A program made the position numbers and the translations under genes. A stretch of DNA of 64,000 nucleotides, taken from positions 1-64,000 of the forward strand of contig JAZNMQ010000020.1 in NCBI GenBank assembly GCA_045579745.1, written 5' to 3'. Positions 41,536 to 50,055 of the stretch are shown piece after piece. This DNA is from Flemingiibacterium sp045579745 (GTDB lineage Bacteria > Bacillota > Clostridia > Oscillospirales > CAG-272). The first letter of the stretch is position 1. Every line of letters starts with the position of its first letter. The notes under the pieces are model-generated. The model was given only the letters and a program-made list of their open reading frames with translations. It made no database searches and was not told where the DNA came from.

Positions 41536-42494
41536 TTCAAAAAGCACGCCTTGATGAGCTAAACGCTATTATTGAAGATAATCTGACATTACTTGAAGCG
41601 GAAACTTTATCAGCATTCGAGCGTCGTTTTGTACAGCTTCGCGACCGTGCAGATATCATTTTCAGACGAGGTCAGATAATCGAAAACGAAAACAGAATCG
41701 ACGATTTTTCTGCAATGTTCTCCAATGATATGGCTAATGGTAATATGCCTGATGAGTTTCAGGAATATTTCGAATCCGTCGTTGACACCCGTACCTTTTC
41801 CGACAAGCTGACGGTCTGCCGATTCCTGGCATCCGAATTCTCAAAACGCCAGCAGTCTGTTTTGACACAGCTTTTTACAAAAGATTCCGTAATTGAATCA
41901 CCTCGCATCGCATATTTCCAAAATGCCTACGCAGATGCGGCATTCCGTATTTTTTCCGAGGTTCTTGACACTCCGTCTGTAATCTACGCATCGGATTTTA
42001 CATCCGTTTGCGAGGAGGTATATTATGGCCGTTCGGATATGTGTATGCTTCCTATGGACAGCTCGCGAGATGCAAAGCTTATAAGCTTCTATCGCCTCAT
42101 TGACAAGTACGAGCTGAGCCCCGTGCTGTCATGCGATGTGATCTCTCCCGATGGAGAATTTACTACAAGATATGCGCTTTTGAAGCGTGCTATCAGCATT
42201 CCTACAGAGCAGCAGCTTAACAAATGCGATTCGTATCTGTTCGAATTTACAATTTTGCCTGACAACAGCACAGCACTTTGCGATGTGCTTGCAGCTGCGC
42301 GCGATTGCGGACTGACTCTGTACAAGGTCGATTCGCTTCCGCTTTCCTACAGCGACAGCGAATTTTCCTTCGACGTAATATTAAAGGTCGGAAAAATCGA
42401 GGAGCTTGAGGTCTTTTTACTCTTTTTATCGCTTGCGATACCGCAGTATGTTCCGCTCGGGCTTTATCCTCATATCAAATCGAGGGCTCGCTGA
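41532..42494 (+). CDS. Divergent chorismate mutase/prephenate dehydratase-like protein
   Basis: A 320-residue protein. The first 90 residues are helical (LDELNAIIEDNLTLLEAETL with a second charged helix), like a chorismate-mutase-type bundle. Residues 125-225 resemble the prephenate dehydratase fold in outline: IAYFQNAYADAAFRIF in place of G-x-x-G-S-Y-S, then CEEVYYGRSDMCMLPMDSSR in place of the V-x-x-G-x-x-D-x-x-V-x-P-I-E-N-S motif. The last 80 residues look like an ACT domain. Key motif residues are replaced, so catalysis is doubtful; it may be regulatory. Translation is coupled to aroC (ATGA overlap) and to the next gene (TGATG). Confidence 0.6.
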   Translation: MIQKARLDELNAIIEDNLTLLEAETLSAFERRFVQLRDRADIIFRRGQIIENENRIDDFSAMFSNDMANGNMPDEFQEYFESVVDTRTFSDKLTVCRFLASEFSKRQQSVLTQLFTKDSVIESPRIAYFQNAYADAAFRIFSEVLDTPSVIYASDFTSVCEEVYYGRSDMCMLPMDSSRDAKLISFYRLIDKYELSPVLSCDVISPDGEFTTRYALLKRAISIPTEQQLNKCDSYLFEFTILPDNSTALCDVLAAARDCGLTLYKVDSLPLSYSDSEFSFDVILKVGKIEELEVFLLFLSLAIPQYVPLGLYPHIKSRAR

Positions 42495-43177
42495 TGTCAG
42501 ATTACACACAGTTTTTGCGTGCGCTAAGACGTGAGCCGGGACGTCCTACATTATTTGAGCCGTATCCGTCAAGGGCTATCGCGACTCAGCTTATCTGGCG
42601 CAGGGGCGAACATCTTTGGGCAACACCCACCTCAAGAGCTGCCACACTTATTGAGCTGTATGCATACATAAAATCCGATGTAGCTATAATAAATGCGGAT
42701 ATAGAAAACATCAACGAGATTTTATCATGCTCGCACATGCTCCCAAGCGGAATGAAATTCGTCATCGATTCCGCCGATGCCGAAGCATTGAAGATTGCCG
42801 ACTGCGATGACTCGGTCTGCGCACTTGCAAGCTCTGAGCATCTGCTTGGAAGCATTTTTAACAAGCCGCTTATCTATATCGCAAAGCACGATATTGACAT
42901 CGAAGCCGCGATTGAGCGAGGTGCCGCAGGAGCTTATATTCCGCGTGGTGTAGAGGAGCTTTGGGAAAAGTATTCCTCGAAAATCGCGCTTTTAGGAGGG
43001 CTTGGTGCAGAGGGCATCAACAACAGCGAGCCGCTGGATATTCACAATCGTATAAGAGCTCTCCACGACATGACAAACGGTGCCGCCTATTCTATCGGAA
43101 GCGGCTTTTTCGATGGCGATACGGTTGAATATCTCGGCTTCATTTCAATGCTTGGAATATACCAGAAATTAATGTGA
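42494..43177 (+). CDS. Short URO-D-like/TIM-barrel-like protein
   Basis: A 227-residue protein beginning YTQFLRALRREPGRPTLFEP, which is the common start of uroporphyrinogen-decarboxylase-like methyltransferases, but only about 60 percent of their length. The middle has SDVAIINADIENINEI and an end segment IALLGGLGAEGINNSE with GGGTRYSIGSGF-like ending AAYSIGSGFFDGDTVE, as in the last strands of that barrel. The metal-binding His/Cys pair of true corrinoid methyltransferases is absent. Coupled to the upstream gene by a TGATG overlap. Function unknown. Confidence 0.55.
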   Translation: MSDYTQFLRALRREPGRPTLFEPYPSRAIATQLIWRRGEHLWATPTSRAATLIELYAYIKSDVAIINADIENINEILSCSHMLPSGMKFVIDSADAEALKIADCDDSVCALASSEHLLGSIFNKPLIYIAKHDIDIEAAIERGAAGAYIPRGVEELWEKYSSKIALLGGLGAEGINNSEPLDIHNRIRALHDMTNGAAYSIGSGFFDGDTVEYLGFISMLGIYQKLM

Positions 43178-43193
43178 TCAAGGAGAAATTATA

Positions 43194-43454
43194 ATGAGCA
43201 AAACAATATCCTACCGCACTACGGGAACCTGCTCTCAGCAAATCGATATTACGGTCAACGGAGATACCGTTGAAAGCGTCAAATTTGTCGGCGGATGCTC
43301 GGGCAACACTCAGGGCGTTGCCGCACTCGTTTCGGGAATGAAGATCGATGACGCTATTACAAGGCTCAAGGGTATAAAGTGCGGATTTAAATCCACATCC
43401 TGCCCCGACCAGCTTGCATGTGCACTCGAAAAGCTGAAATCCGAAAACGACTGA
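43194..43454 (+). CDS. TSCPD domain protein (TIGR03905 type)
   Basis: An 86-residue protein with the TSCPD motif: RTTGTCSQQIDITVNGDTVE, FVGGCSGNTQGVAALVSGM, and STSCPDQLACALEKLK with the family-naming S-C-P-D. The small TSCPD family is also fused to the C-terminus of some ribonucleotide reductases and is thought to bind metal or nucleic acid. AAGGAG precedes the ATG. It closes the aroC transcript group. Confidence 0.88.
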   Translation: MSKTISYRTTGTCSQQIDITVNGDTVESVKFVGGCSGNTQGVAALVSGMKIDDAITRLKGIKCGFKSTSCPDQLACALEKLKSEND

Positions 43455-43634
43455 TATTTGATTTAAGGAAGCACCGCACAATCCACGTCTGACGCATTGA
43501 GGCGCATCTGCGCTATCAGAATCATGAGTAACTGCCTTAAGTGTGCGAAAATTGAGCACCGATATTACTGCACCTAAAAATCAAGTCAAATTCGTGAGGA
43601 AGGAAGGCTTGCAACTGCAAGTCAAGGTTAAAAA

Positions 43635-45353
43635 ATGACCTACAGAGAAAATTATGAGCGTTGGCTGAACAGCGATAAGGTGGACGAAGCTACAAAATCC
43701 GAGCTTCGCGGAATCGCGTCAGACGACGAGGAGATCAAGTTCCGTTTTATCAAGGACCTGGAGTTTGGCACCGCAGGACTCAGAGGAACGATGGTCGCAG
43801 GCACCAATGCGATGAATGTCTACACCGTCGCCCACGCAACGCAGGGTTTTGCAGACCTGATAAATAAAGAGGGAAAAGCTTCACGCGGCGTCGCAATATC
43901 CTACGACTCGCGCAACAATTCCGAGCTGTTTGCGAAAACCGCCGCTTGTGTGCTCGCATCAAACGGCATAAAGGTCATGCTGTTCAGAGGCGTTCGCCCG
44001 ACACCCGTGCTGTCCTTTGCAATTCGCGAGCTTCGGGCAATTGCAGGAATAAATATTACCGCATCGCACAACCCAAAGCAGTACAACGGCTACAAAGCCT
44101 ATTGGGAGGACGGAGCTCAGCTCTCCCCCGATCATGCCGCCACTGTTTCTGAGTTCATCGACGCGGCTGACATTTTCGACGAGGTCAGAACGATGGACTT
44201 CGATACGGCTGTCAGCGAGGGCTTAATCGAGTTTATTCCCGATTCCATCGACGAAAAGTACCTTGCTAATGTACTTGCGGAAGCTGTAAATCCCGATATT
44301 GTCGCAAAGGCGGCTGACGAGCTTCAAATCGTTTATACGCCTCTCCACGGCGCAGGCTATAAGCTCGTTCCTGAGATCATGCGCCGTTTGGGAATCAAGC
44401 ATATCGCAACAGTTGACGAGCAGATGGTGCTTGACGGCAATTTCCCGACAGCAAGCTTCCCGAATCCCGAGATACCCGATGTATTCAAGCTCGGTATAGA
44501 GCTTGCGAAAAAGGTCGGAAGCGACCTGATCGTGGCTACCGACCCTGATGCAGACCGCGTCGGAGTTATGTCGCGTGACAAAAACGGTGATTTCAAGAAT
44601 TTGACCGGCAATCAGGTCGGCGCACTTCTCCTTGACTACATCATTACCGCAAACGAGTCAAAGGGAATGCCCGAGAATCCCTATGCTATCAAGACCATCG
44701 TTACCACCGAAATGATTACGAAAATCTGCAAGGTGCATAACGTTCGCCTGTTCAATGTTCTGACGGGCTTCAAATTCATCGGAGAAGTCATCAAAAAGAA
44801 TGAGGCATCGGGTCACAACACCTATCTTTTCGGCTTCGAGGAGAGCTATGGCTACCTGAAGGGCACTTATGCGCGCGACAAGGATGCTGTGGTTGCGTCC
44901 ATGCTCATTTGCGAAATGGCGGCTTACTATGCAACCAAGAACATGACTCTTTGCGACGCGCTTCAATCTCTGTACGAGCGCTACGGCTACTACTGCGAGG
45001 GCGTTGCGAATATCTATATGGAAGGTCTTGACGGCATCGAAAAGATGACAAGGCTGATGGACGAGCTTCGGGAAAATCCTCCATCAGAGCTTGCGGGATA
45101 CCGCGTTATTGAACGCCGCGACTATTTAAAGGACACCGTTCTCGATATTGAAACGGGAAAGGTCACATCTACGGGACTTTCGAAATCGAATGTGCTTTAC
45201 TTCAAAACCGAAGCAAATGATGTTATTGTCATTCGTCCCTCCGGCACAGAGCCCAAAATCAAGACCTACATTCTCGCATACGATGAAACGTATGAAAAGG
45301 TAAACGAAAAGATTGCCGCTTACAGCAGGGTAACCGATTCATGGGTAAAATAA
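43635..45353 (+). CDS. Phosphoglucomutase/phosphomannomutase (PgcA-like)
   Basis: A 572-residue alpha-D-phosphohexomutase. The active Ser is in GINITASHNPKQYNGYKAYW, the magnesium loop is ATDPDADRVGVM, sugar binding is by GFEESYGYL, and the C-terminal phosphate loop is IRPSGTEPKIKTYI. The N-terminal YDSRNNSELFAKTAACVL and length match the PgcA clade, which interconverts glucose 1- and 6-phosphate. An AAGG site precedes the ATG. The 180-base upstream gap holds inverted short segments around CCTTAAGTGTGCG, not assigned. Confidence 0.92.
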   Translation: MTYRENYERWLNSDKVDEATKSELRGIASDDEEIKFRFIKDLEFGTAGLRGTMVAGTNAMNVYTVAHATQGFADLINKEGKASRGVAISYDSRNNSELFAKTAACVLASNGIKVMLFRGVRPTPVLSFAIRELRAIAGINITASHNPKQYNGYKAYWEDGAQLSPDHAATVSEFIDAADIFDEVRTMDFDTAVSEGLIEFIPDSIDEKYLANVLAEAVNPDIVAKAADELQIVYTPLHGAGYKLVPEIMRRLGIKHIATVDEQMVLDGNFPTASFPNPEIPDVFKLGIELAKKVGSDLIVATDPDADRVGVMSRDKNGDFKNLTGNQVGALLLDYIITANESKGMPENPYAIKTIVTTEMITKICKVHNVRLFNVLTGFKFIGEVIKKNEASGHNTYLFGFEESYGYLKGTYARDKDAVVASMLICEMAAYYATKNMTLCDALQSLYERYGYYCEGVANIYMEGLDGIEKMTRLMDELRENPPSELAGYRVIERRDYLKDTVLDIETGKVTSTGLSKSNVLYFKTEANDVIVIRPSGTEPKIKTYILAYDETYEKVNEKIAAYSRVTDSWVK

Positions 45354-45376
45354 TATATAAATTATCAGAAAAGCTA

Positions 45377-45405
45377 TTGACTATTGATTTGTGAATTGCT
45401 ATAAT
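45377..45405 (+). promoter_or_regulatory. Promoter of the ADP-ribosylglycohydrolase gene
   Basis: -35 TTGACT (45377-45382), 17-base spacer, extended -10 TGCTATAAT with the hexamer at 45400-45405. Confidence 0.75.
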
Positions 45406-45436
45406 GAAAACAATCAAATTTATGGAGGAAAATATT

Positions 45437-46816
45437 ATGTCTGCAAAAAAACTTACTCCCGATTATCAATATTTGCAAAATTCATCCTTTGGCTGGGATT
45501 TGTCGTCCAACGCAATCATGAGCGAATACAGACACTGCGTTGAAGAAGGCAAGGATGTTGAAAAATACAAGGGCCTTTTCGAGGCTGTAAACCAGCTTCC
45601 TGCCGATGAGAACAAGGAGCGCATTTCTGACGTGATTTTCGAAATGATGTACGAAATGCCTATTCGCGAGGACTATGCTTATGTTGAGCCGTCCGACCTT
45701 GAGGGCATTCGCGCATGCCGTCCCGCAAAGCGCCCCGGATTTGGCAAGCCCGATAACGAAAAGCTTAAGAAGCAGCTTCTCGGCGCATGGCTCGGCCGTA
45801 CCTGCGGCTGCATGCTCGGCAAGACTGTTGAGGGCATAAAGACCCCCGACCTCACATATGTACTTAAATCAACCGACAACTACCCGATGCACCGCTACAT
45901 CCTTTCAACGGATATCACCGAGGAGATTCAGGCAAACTGCAAATTCAACTTCCGTTGGCGTTGCTTTGCAGATAAGCTTGACGGCTGTGCTCCGGTTGAT
46001 GATGATACAAACTACACTGTTCTCGGAAAGGTTATTATTGACAAATACGGCGTTGACTTCACTCCGAAGAATGTTGCAGACGCTTGGGTTGAATTTCAGT
46101 CCAAGAACGCTTACTGCACAGCTGAACGCGTTGCTTTCCGCAACTTCGTTACAGGCTACTATCCGCCGGTATCTGCAGTTTACAAGAATCCTTACCGTGA
46201 GTGGATCGGTGCGCAGATTCGTGCAGACTATTTCGGCTACATCAATCCGGGTAATCCCGAGCTTGCAGCTGATATGGCATGGCGCGATGCTTCCATCTCC
46301 CATGTAAAGAACGGTATCTACGGTGAAATGTTTGTTGCCGCTATGCTCGCGGCTGCAGCTGTATGCGACGATATGGTTGAGATTATCGAAGCAGGTCTTG
46401 GACAGATCCCCGAAAAGTGCCGTCTTACCGAGCGTATTCGCGAGCTTCTCGATATGTACGCAAACGGTGCTTCCAAGGATGAGGAGTTCAAGCGTATTCA
46501 TGAGCTCTATGACGAATTCGACGGCCACGACTGGTGCCACACCATTTCGAATGCAATGATCGTTGTTGCTTCCCTCCTCTGGGGCAAGGGCGACTACTCC
46601 GAGTCTATCTGCATGTCTGTTGAAACAGGCTTCGACACAGACTGCAACGGAGCTACTGTCGGTTCTATCCTCGGAATGCGTGATACCGATGCAACTGTTG
46701 ATGAAAAGTGGACAGCTCCGATCAACGGACGCCTTGCTACTTCCATCTTCGGCGTTGGTACAGTTGAGCTTGCTGACATGGCTGAAAAAACCTACAAGGT
46801 TGCTACAAGAGAATAA
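45437..46816 (+). CDS. ADP-ribosylglycohydrolase family protein
   Basis: A 459-residue protein of the DraG/ARH fold. The core has GAWLGRTCGCMLGKTVEGIK, the metal-binding VDDDTNYTVLG, and near the C-terminus VETGFDTDCNGATVGSILG with the paired Asp ligands for magnesium. About 100 residues precede the core. Bacterial members remove ADP-ribose from proteins or other molecules; long forms like this often sit in carbohydrate loci and may act on N-glycosides instead. GGAGG precedes the ATG at 45437. Codon use suggests high expression. Monocistronic. Confidence 0.88.
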   Translation: MSAKKLTPDYQYLQNSSFGWDLSSNAIMSEYRHCVEEGKDVEKYKGLFEAVNQLPADENKERISDVIFEMMYEMPIREDYAYVEPSDLEGIRACRPAKRPGFGKPDNEKLKKQLLGAWLGRTCGCMLGKTVEGIKTPDLTYVLKSTDNYPMHRYILSTDITEEIQANCKFNFRWRCFADKLDGCAPVDDDTNYTVLGKVIIDKYGVDFTPKNVADAWVEFQSKNAYCTAERVAFRNFVTGYYPPVSAVYKNPYREWIGAQIRADYFGYINPGNPELAADMAWRDASISHVKNGIYGEMFVAAMLAAAAVCDDMVEIIEAGLGQIPEKCRLTERIRELLDMYANGASKDEEFKRIHELYDEFDGHDWCHTISNAMIVVASLLWGKGDYSESICMSVETGFDTDCNGATVGSILGMRDTDATVDEKWTAPINGRLATSIFGVGTVELADMAEKTYKVATRE

Positions 46817-46827
46817 ATATTACAATT

Positions 46828-46854
46828 GCGGCATGGGATTTGTTCCCATGCCGC
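46828..46854 (+). terminator. Hairpin after the ADP-ribosylglycohydrolase gene
   Basis: Perfect 11-base stem GCGGCATGGGA/TCCCATGCCGC with a 5-base loop. Only short T stretches follow. Confidence 0.6.
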
Positions 46855-46865
46855 TACTTATATAA

Positions 46866-46901
46866 AAAGAAAAACCTCTCTTGCTATTGCAAAAGAGGTT
46901 T
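46866..46901 (-). terminator. Terminator of the tRNA-His/tRNA-Arg transcript
   Basis: On the minus strand AAACCTCTTTT pairs with AAGAGAGGTTTT around a short loop, followed by T-rich sequence, directly after the tRNA-His 3' end. Confidence 0.8.
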
Positions 46902-46903
46902 AC

Positions 46904-46981
46904 TGGGGTGAATGAAGGGGGTCGAACCCTCGACCTCCAGGGCCACAACCTGGCGCTCTAACCAACTGAGCTACATCCACC
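46904..46981 (-). tRNA. tRNA-His (GUG)
   Basis: Acceptor GTGGATG/CATTCAC, anticodon arm CCAGG-TTGTGGC-CCTGG with anticodon GTG, T-arm GGTTCGACC, C discriminator and encoded CCA. The extra G at -1 typical of tRNA-His is encoded (position 46981). Confidence 0.96.
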
Positions 46982-46994
46982 ATATGGCTTGTAT

Positions 46995-47071
<77 letters not shown>

Positions 47072-47392
47072 ATTGCTCAATCAACATACGATATTATACA
47101 CTATATAAAATCGTTTGTCAAGGGGTTTTATAAAAAATATGCGAAATAATTAGCCCTTCATTGAGCAAAGCCGGCTCATCTAAGGCGGTGCTTTTGCATT
47201 TTCTCTATAGAATTGACACTATATTTCCACAAATGTATTCCTTTGCTTGGATATGGGAATAATACAGCTTAGATATACGCCTTATATAAAGCACATTCAC
47301 CGTCCAGATTGCAAATTATCAACATTTTTCGGATATTTGTTTGAATGTAATTGTAATATTACAACAAATCAAAGTTTTATGCTAAAAATCTC
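47072..47392. other. Intergenic region between the tRNAs and the ylxM operon
   Basis: About 320 A/T-rich bases between divergent transcription units. It must hold the tRNA promoter. No SRP RNA, riboswitch or gene was recognised. Confidence 0.4.
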
Positions 47393-47421
47393 TTGACAAA
47401 ACGGGCATCCCATGGTATACT
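47393..47421 (+). promoter_or_regulatory. Promoter of the ylxM-ffh operon
   Basis: -35 TTGACA (47393-47398), 17-base spacer, -10 TATACT (47416-47421). A small GTAAAG/CTTTAC hairpin lies just downstream. Confidence 0.78.
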
Positions 47422-47473
47422 TGTAAAGTGATTTGCTTTACAGACCCCTTATCACTTAAATGAGGTGACCGCT

Positions 47474-47824
47474 TTGCATGAGAAGGATTTAGAAATCGGC
47501 TTGCTCCTTGATTTTTACGGAGAGCTGTTAAGCGACAGCCGTCGTGAAGCGGCAGAGCTTTATTACAACAATGACCTTTCACTTGCTGAGATCGCCGAGA
47601 ACATCGGCATCACCCGTCAAGGCGTGCGCGACAGCATCACCAAGGCGCGCGAGCAGGTTATCTCGTTTGAAGCGAAGCTCGGTCTTGCGGCAAAGTTCAG
47701 AGCTATTGAAAATACGCTTCATGAAATTATTCCTCAGCTTGAGAGGCTACGCGAATCGGCAGATGCAGATACACGCGCAGCTCTTGATGAGATAATTAAA
47801 AAAGTCAGCACGATTTCAATATAA
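47474..47824 (+). CDS. ylxM: YlxM/p13-like DNA-binding protein
   Basis: A 116-residue protein with a sigma-70 region-4-like helix-turn-helix: LLLDFYGELLSDSRREAAEL, then YYNNDLSLAEIAENIGITRQ and GVRDSITKAREQVISFE, the UPF0122/YlxM pattern. It is placed directly before ffh, as in most Firmicutes. YlxM interacts with SRP in streptococci. The TTG at 47474 is preferred because GAGGTG lies 6 bases upstream; a GTG at 47465 would place the ribosome site inside the gene. Confidence 0.88.
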   Translation: MHEKDLEIGLLLDFYGELLSDSRREAAELYYNNDLSLAEIAENIGITRQGVRDSITKAREQVISFEAKLGLAAKFRAIENTLHEIIPQLERLRESADADTRAALDEIIKKVSTISI

Positions 47825-47846
47825 ATGATTCACACGGAGGGTTTCG

Positions 47847-49187
47847 ATGTTTCAAAGCTTAGTCGATAAAATGTCGGAAGCTTTCAAAAAATTCAAGAAC
47901 AAAGGAAAGCTAACCGAGGCAGACGTCAAAGCAGGCATGCGCGAAATAAAGCTTGCACTTCTTGAAGCGGATGTCAACTACAAGGTCGTTAAAGACTTTA
48001 TAAAAATAGTTACAGAGGGCGCGGTCGGCGCCGAGGTTCTCGAAAGCCTGATGCCGGCACAGCAGGTCGTAAAGATTGTAAACGAGGAGCTTTGTGCTCT
48101 GATGGGCGGCTCGCAGGCAAAGCTTAACATTTCATCAAGACCGCCTACGGTTGTTATGATGGTTGGCTTGCAGGGTGCGGGTAAAACTACTCACGCAGGC
48201 AAGCTCGCCGGAATGTATAAAAAGCAAAGCAAACGCCCTCTACTCGTCGCATGTGACGTATACCGTCCGGCGGCAATAAAGCAGCTTGAGGTCGTTGGAG
48301 GTCAGCTTGATATACCGGTATTCCAGATGGGAGATACTGCTAAGCCTGCCGAAATCGCAAAAGCCGGAATCGAGCACGCTATCAAGCATGGCCATGACAT
48401 GGTATTCATCGATACCGCAGGCCGACTTCATATAGATGAAGTTCTTATGAATGAGCTTGCTGATATCAAATCCGCGGTCAATCCTGCAGAAATCCTGCTC
48501 GTAGTTGATGCTATGACGGGTCAGGATGCAGTCAATGTTGCACAGTCGTTTAACGATCTGCTCGATATTACGGGCGTTATTCTGACAAAGCTTGACGGTG
48601 ATACACGAGGCGGTGCGGCATTATCCGTTCGCCACATTACGGGCAAGCCGATAAAATTTGTCGGTATGGGTGAAAAGCTCGACATGATCGAGCCGTTCTA
48701 TCCCGACAGAATGGCATCCCGAATCCTTGGAATGGGCGATGTACTCTCGCTTATCGAAAAAGCTCAGCAGAGCTTTGACGACAAGCAAGCGGCTGAGCTT
48801 GAGCGCAAAATGCGTGAGCAAACCTTTACTCTGACTGATTTTCTTGAACAGTTCAAGCAGGTTCGCGGAATGGGCTCGCTCGACCAGATCATGGGAATGA
48901 TTCCCGGAGTTAATACCAATGCACTAAGGGATGTCAAAATAGATGAGCGTCAGCTTGACCGAGTCGAAGCAATTATTCTTTCAATGACTCCCGAAGAGCG
49001 CGATAAGCCGGATATCATCAGCGCTTCCCGCAAGCGAAGGATCGCAATGGGAAGCGGAATGAAGGTTGAAGATGTCAACCGACTCTTAAAGCAGTATGAC
49101 CAGATGCGTCAGATGATGAAAAAATTCGCCTCAATGACAGGCGGAAAACGCTTCGGCAAACGAAATAAGATGAAATTCCCATTTTAG
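47847..49187 (+). CDS. ffh: Signal recognition particle protein Ffh
   Basis: A 446-residue SRP54-type GTPase. The N domain is MFQSLVDKMSEAFKKFKNKG; the G domain has VGLQGAGKTTHAGKLAG, CDVYRPAAIKQL, IDTAGRLHIDE, and TKLDGDTRGGAALS; the Met-rich M domain is MGSLDQIMGMIPGVN to KKFASMTGGKRFG. It binds 4.5S/SRP RNA and signal peptides to target proteins to the membrane. CGGAGGG precedes the ATG. Confidence 0.97.
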   Translation: MFQSLVDKMSEAFKKFKNKGKLTEADVKAGMREIKLALLEADVNYKVVKDFIKIVTEGAVGAEVLESLMPAQQVVKIVNEELCALMGGSQAKLNISSRPPTVVMMVGLQGAGKTTHAGKLAGMYKKQSKRPLLVACDVYRPAAIKQLEVVGGQLDIPVFQMGDTAKPAEIAKAGIEHAIKHGHDMVFIDTAGRLHIDEVLMNELADIKSAVNPAEILLVVDAMTGQDAVNVAQSFNDLLDITGVILTKLDGDTRGGAALSVRHITGKPIKFVGMGEKLDMIEPFYPDRMASRILGMGDVLSLIEKAQQSFDDKQAAELERKMREQTFTLTDFLEQFKQVRGMGSLDQIMGMIPGVNTNALRDVKIDERQLDRVEAIILSMTPEERDKPDIISASRKRRIAMGSGMKVEDVNRLLKQYDQMRQMMKKFASMTGGKRFGKRNKMKFPF

Positions 49188-49238
49188 TGGATTTCAAATA
49201 AATAACATTATTAATAAATTTTTCGGAGGAAAATTAAA

Positions 49239-49484
49239 ATGGCAGTAAAACTCAGACTTACAAGAATGGGCGCAAAGAAAGCTCCCTTCTACCGCGTTGT
49301 TGTTGCAGATTCCCGTTATCCCCGTGATGGCCGTTTCATCGAAGTTATCGGTACTTACAACCCCATGACCGAGCCGGCTGAAATCAAGATCGATGCAGAG
49401 AAAGCTCAGACTTGGATCAAGAACGGCGCTCAGCCCACCGAGACTGTTAAGGCTCTCCTTAAGAAGTCCGGCGCTATTGAATAA
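49239..49484 (+). CDS. rpsP: 30S ribosomal protein S16
   Basis: An 81-residue protein beginning MAVKLRLTRMGAKKAPFYRV with VVADSRYPRDGRFIEVIGTY and the Lys/Thr-rich middle of S16. It assembles into the body of the 30S subunit. GGAGGA precedes the ATG. Strong codon bias matches high expression. Confidence 0.97.
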   Translation: MAVKLRLTRMGAKKAPFYRVVVADSRYPRDGRFIEVIGTYNPMTEPAEIKIDAEKAQTWIKNGAQPTETVKALLKKSGAIE

Positions 49485-49493
49485 TCAATACTC

Positions 49494-49730
49494 ATGATTG
49501 TTCTCAAGAATATTCTTATCGACATAGCCAAAGCCATTGTTGACGAGCCTGATAAGGTTGAGGTCATCGAAACATCTGAGGGCGACAATATAACCTTTGA
49601 GCTTCATGTTGCCGAGGATGATATGGGCAAAGTAATCGGCAGACACGGTAAGATTGCAAAATCCATCCGTCTTGTTATGAAAGCCGCTGCGAACTCTGTT
49701 GGCAAGCGTGTTTCAGTCGAAATAAGATAA
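49494..49730 (+). CDS. khpA: KH domain RNA-binding protein KhpA
   Basis: A 78-residue single KH domain with VIGRHGKIAKSIRLVMKAA, the G-x-x-G RNA-binding loop. Its place right after rpsP is the standard one for khpA (ylqC), whose product works with KhpB in RNA binding and cell-wall control. There is no good ribosome site of its own; it starts 9 bases after the rpsP stop and is probably coupled. Confidence 0.92.
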   Translation: MIVLKNILIDIAKAIVDEPDKVEVIETSEGDNITFELHVAEDDMGKVIGRHGKIAKSIRLVMKAAANSVGKRVSVEIR

Positions 49731-49737
49731 AACGAAT

Positions 49738-49773
49738 AGGCTGTTGCTTTGATGCAACAGCCTGTTTTTGTTT
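49738..49773 (+). terminator. Terminator of the ylxM-ffh-rpsP-khpA operon
   Basis: Perfect 10-base stem AGGCTGTTGC/GCAACAGCCT, loop TTTGAT, then GTTTTTGTTT. Confidence 0.88.
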
Positions 49774-49779
49774 GTATTA

Positions 49780-50055
49780 CTAATCCTCGATTATCAAATC
49801 GAATACTCCATCCTGCGAAATATCGCGAAAAACCTCAATAATCCGTTCTGCATAATCGCCGAGCATTTCCCTCGCCTTATCGATATTTTTTAGCACGATT
49901 ACAGTGCCTTTTTCCACCTCTGAAAGGCAATCGGCAAGCGCATCGAGATTTTTGCCGTAGTACATCGGAAAATCGAGCGCCTGCGAAATGTATTCATGTG
50001 CTGTGGTTTTCGAGGTCATCCTTTCGCAGTCAAAAACAATTATCTTCAAGATCAT
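49780..50055 (-). CDS. Barstar family ribonuclease inhibitor
   Basis: A 91-residue protein with the barstar fold: MILKIIVFDCERMTSKTTAH, ALDFPMYYGKNLDALADCLS (the FPxYYGxNLDAxWDC motif, here with LADC) and an Asp-rich enzyme-facing helix. It should bind and block the ribonuclease encoded just upstream, with which it overlaps by four bases (ATGA), so inhibitor and enzyme are made together. It acts in the cytoplasm and protects the producing cell. Confidence 0.9.
   Translation of the reverse strand: MILKIIVFDCERMTSKTTAHEYISQALDFPMYYGKNLDALADCLSEVEKGTVIVLKNIDKAREMLGDYAERIIEVFRDISQDGVFDLIIED

Noticed and set aside
43455..43634. Possible MITE with CTTAAG-type ends upstream of the phosphohexomutase gene
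   Set aside because: The inverted segments are short and imperfect, no target duplication was found and no second copy was seen in the window.
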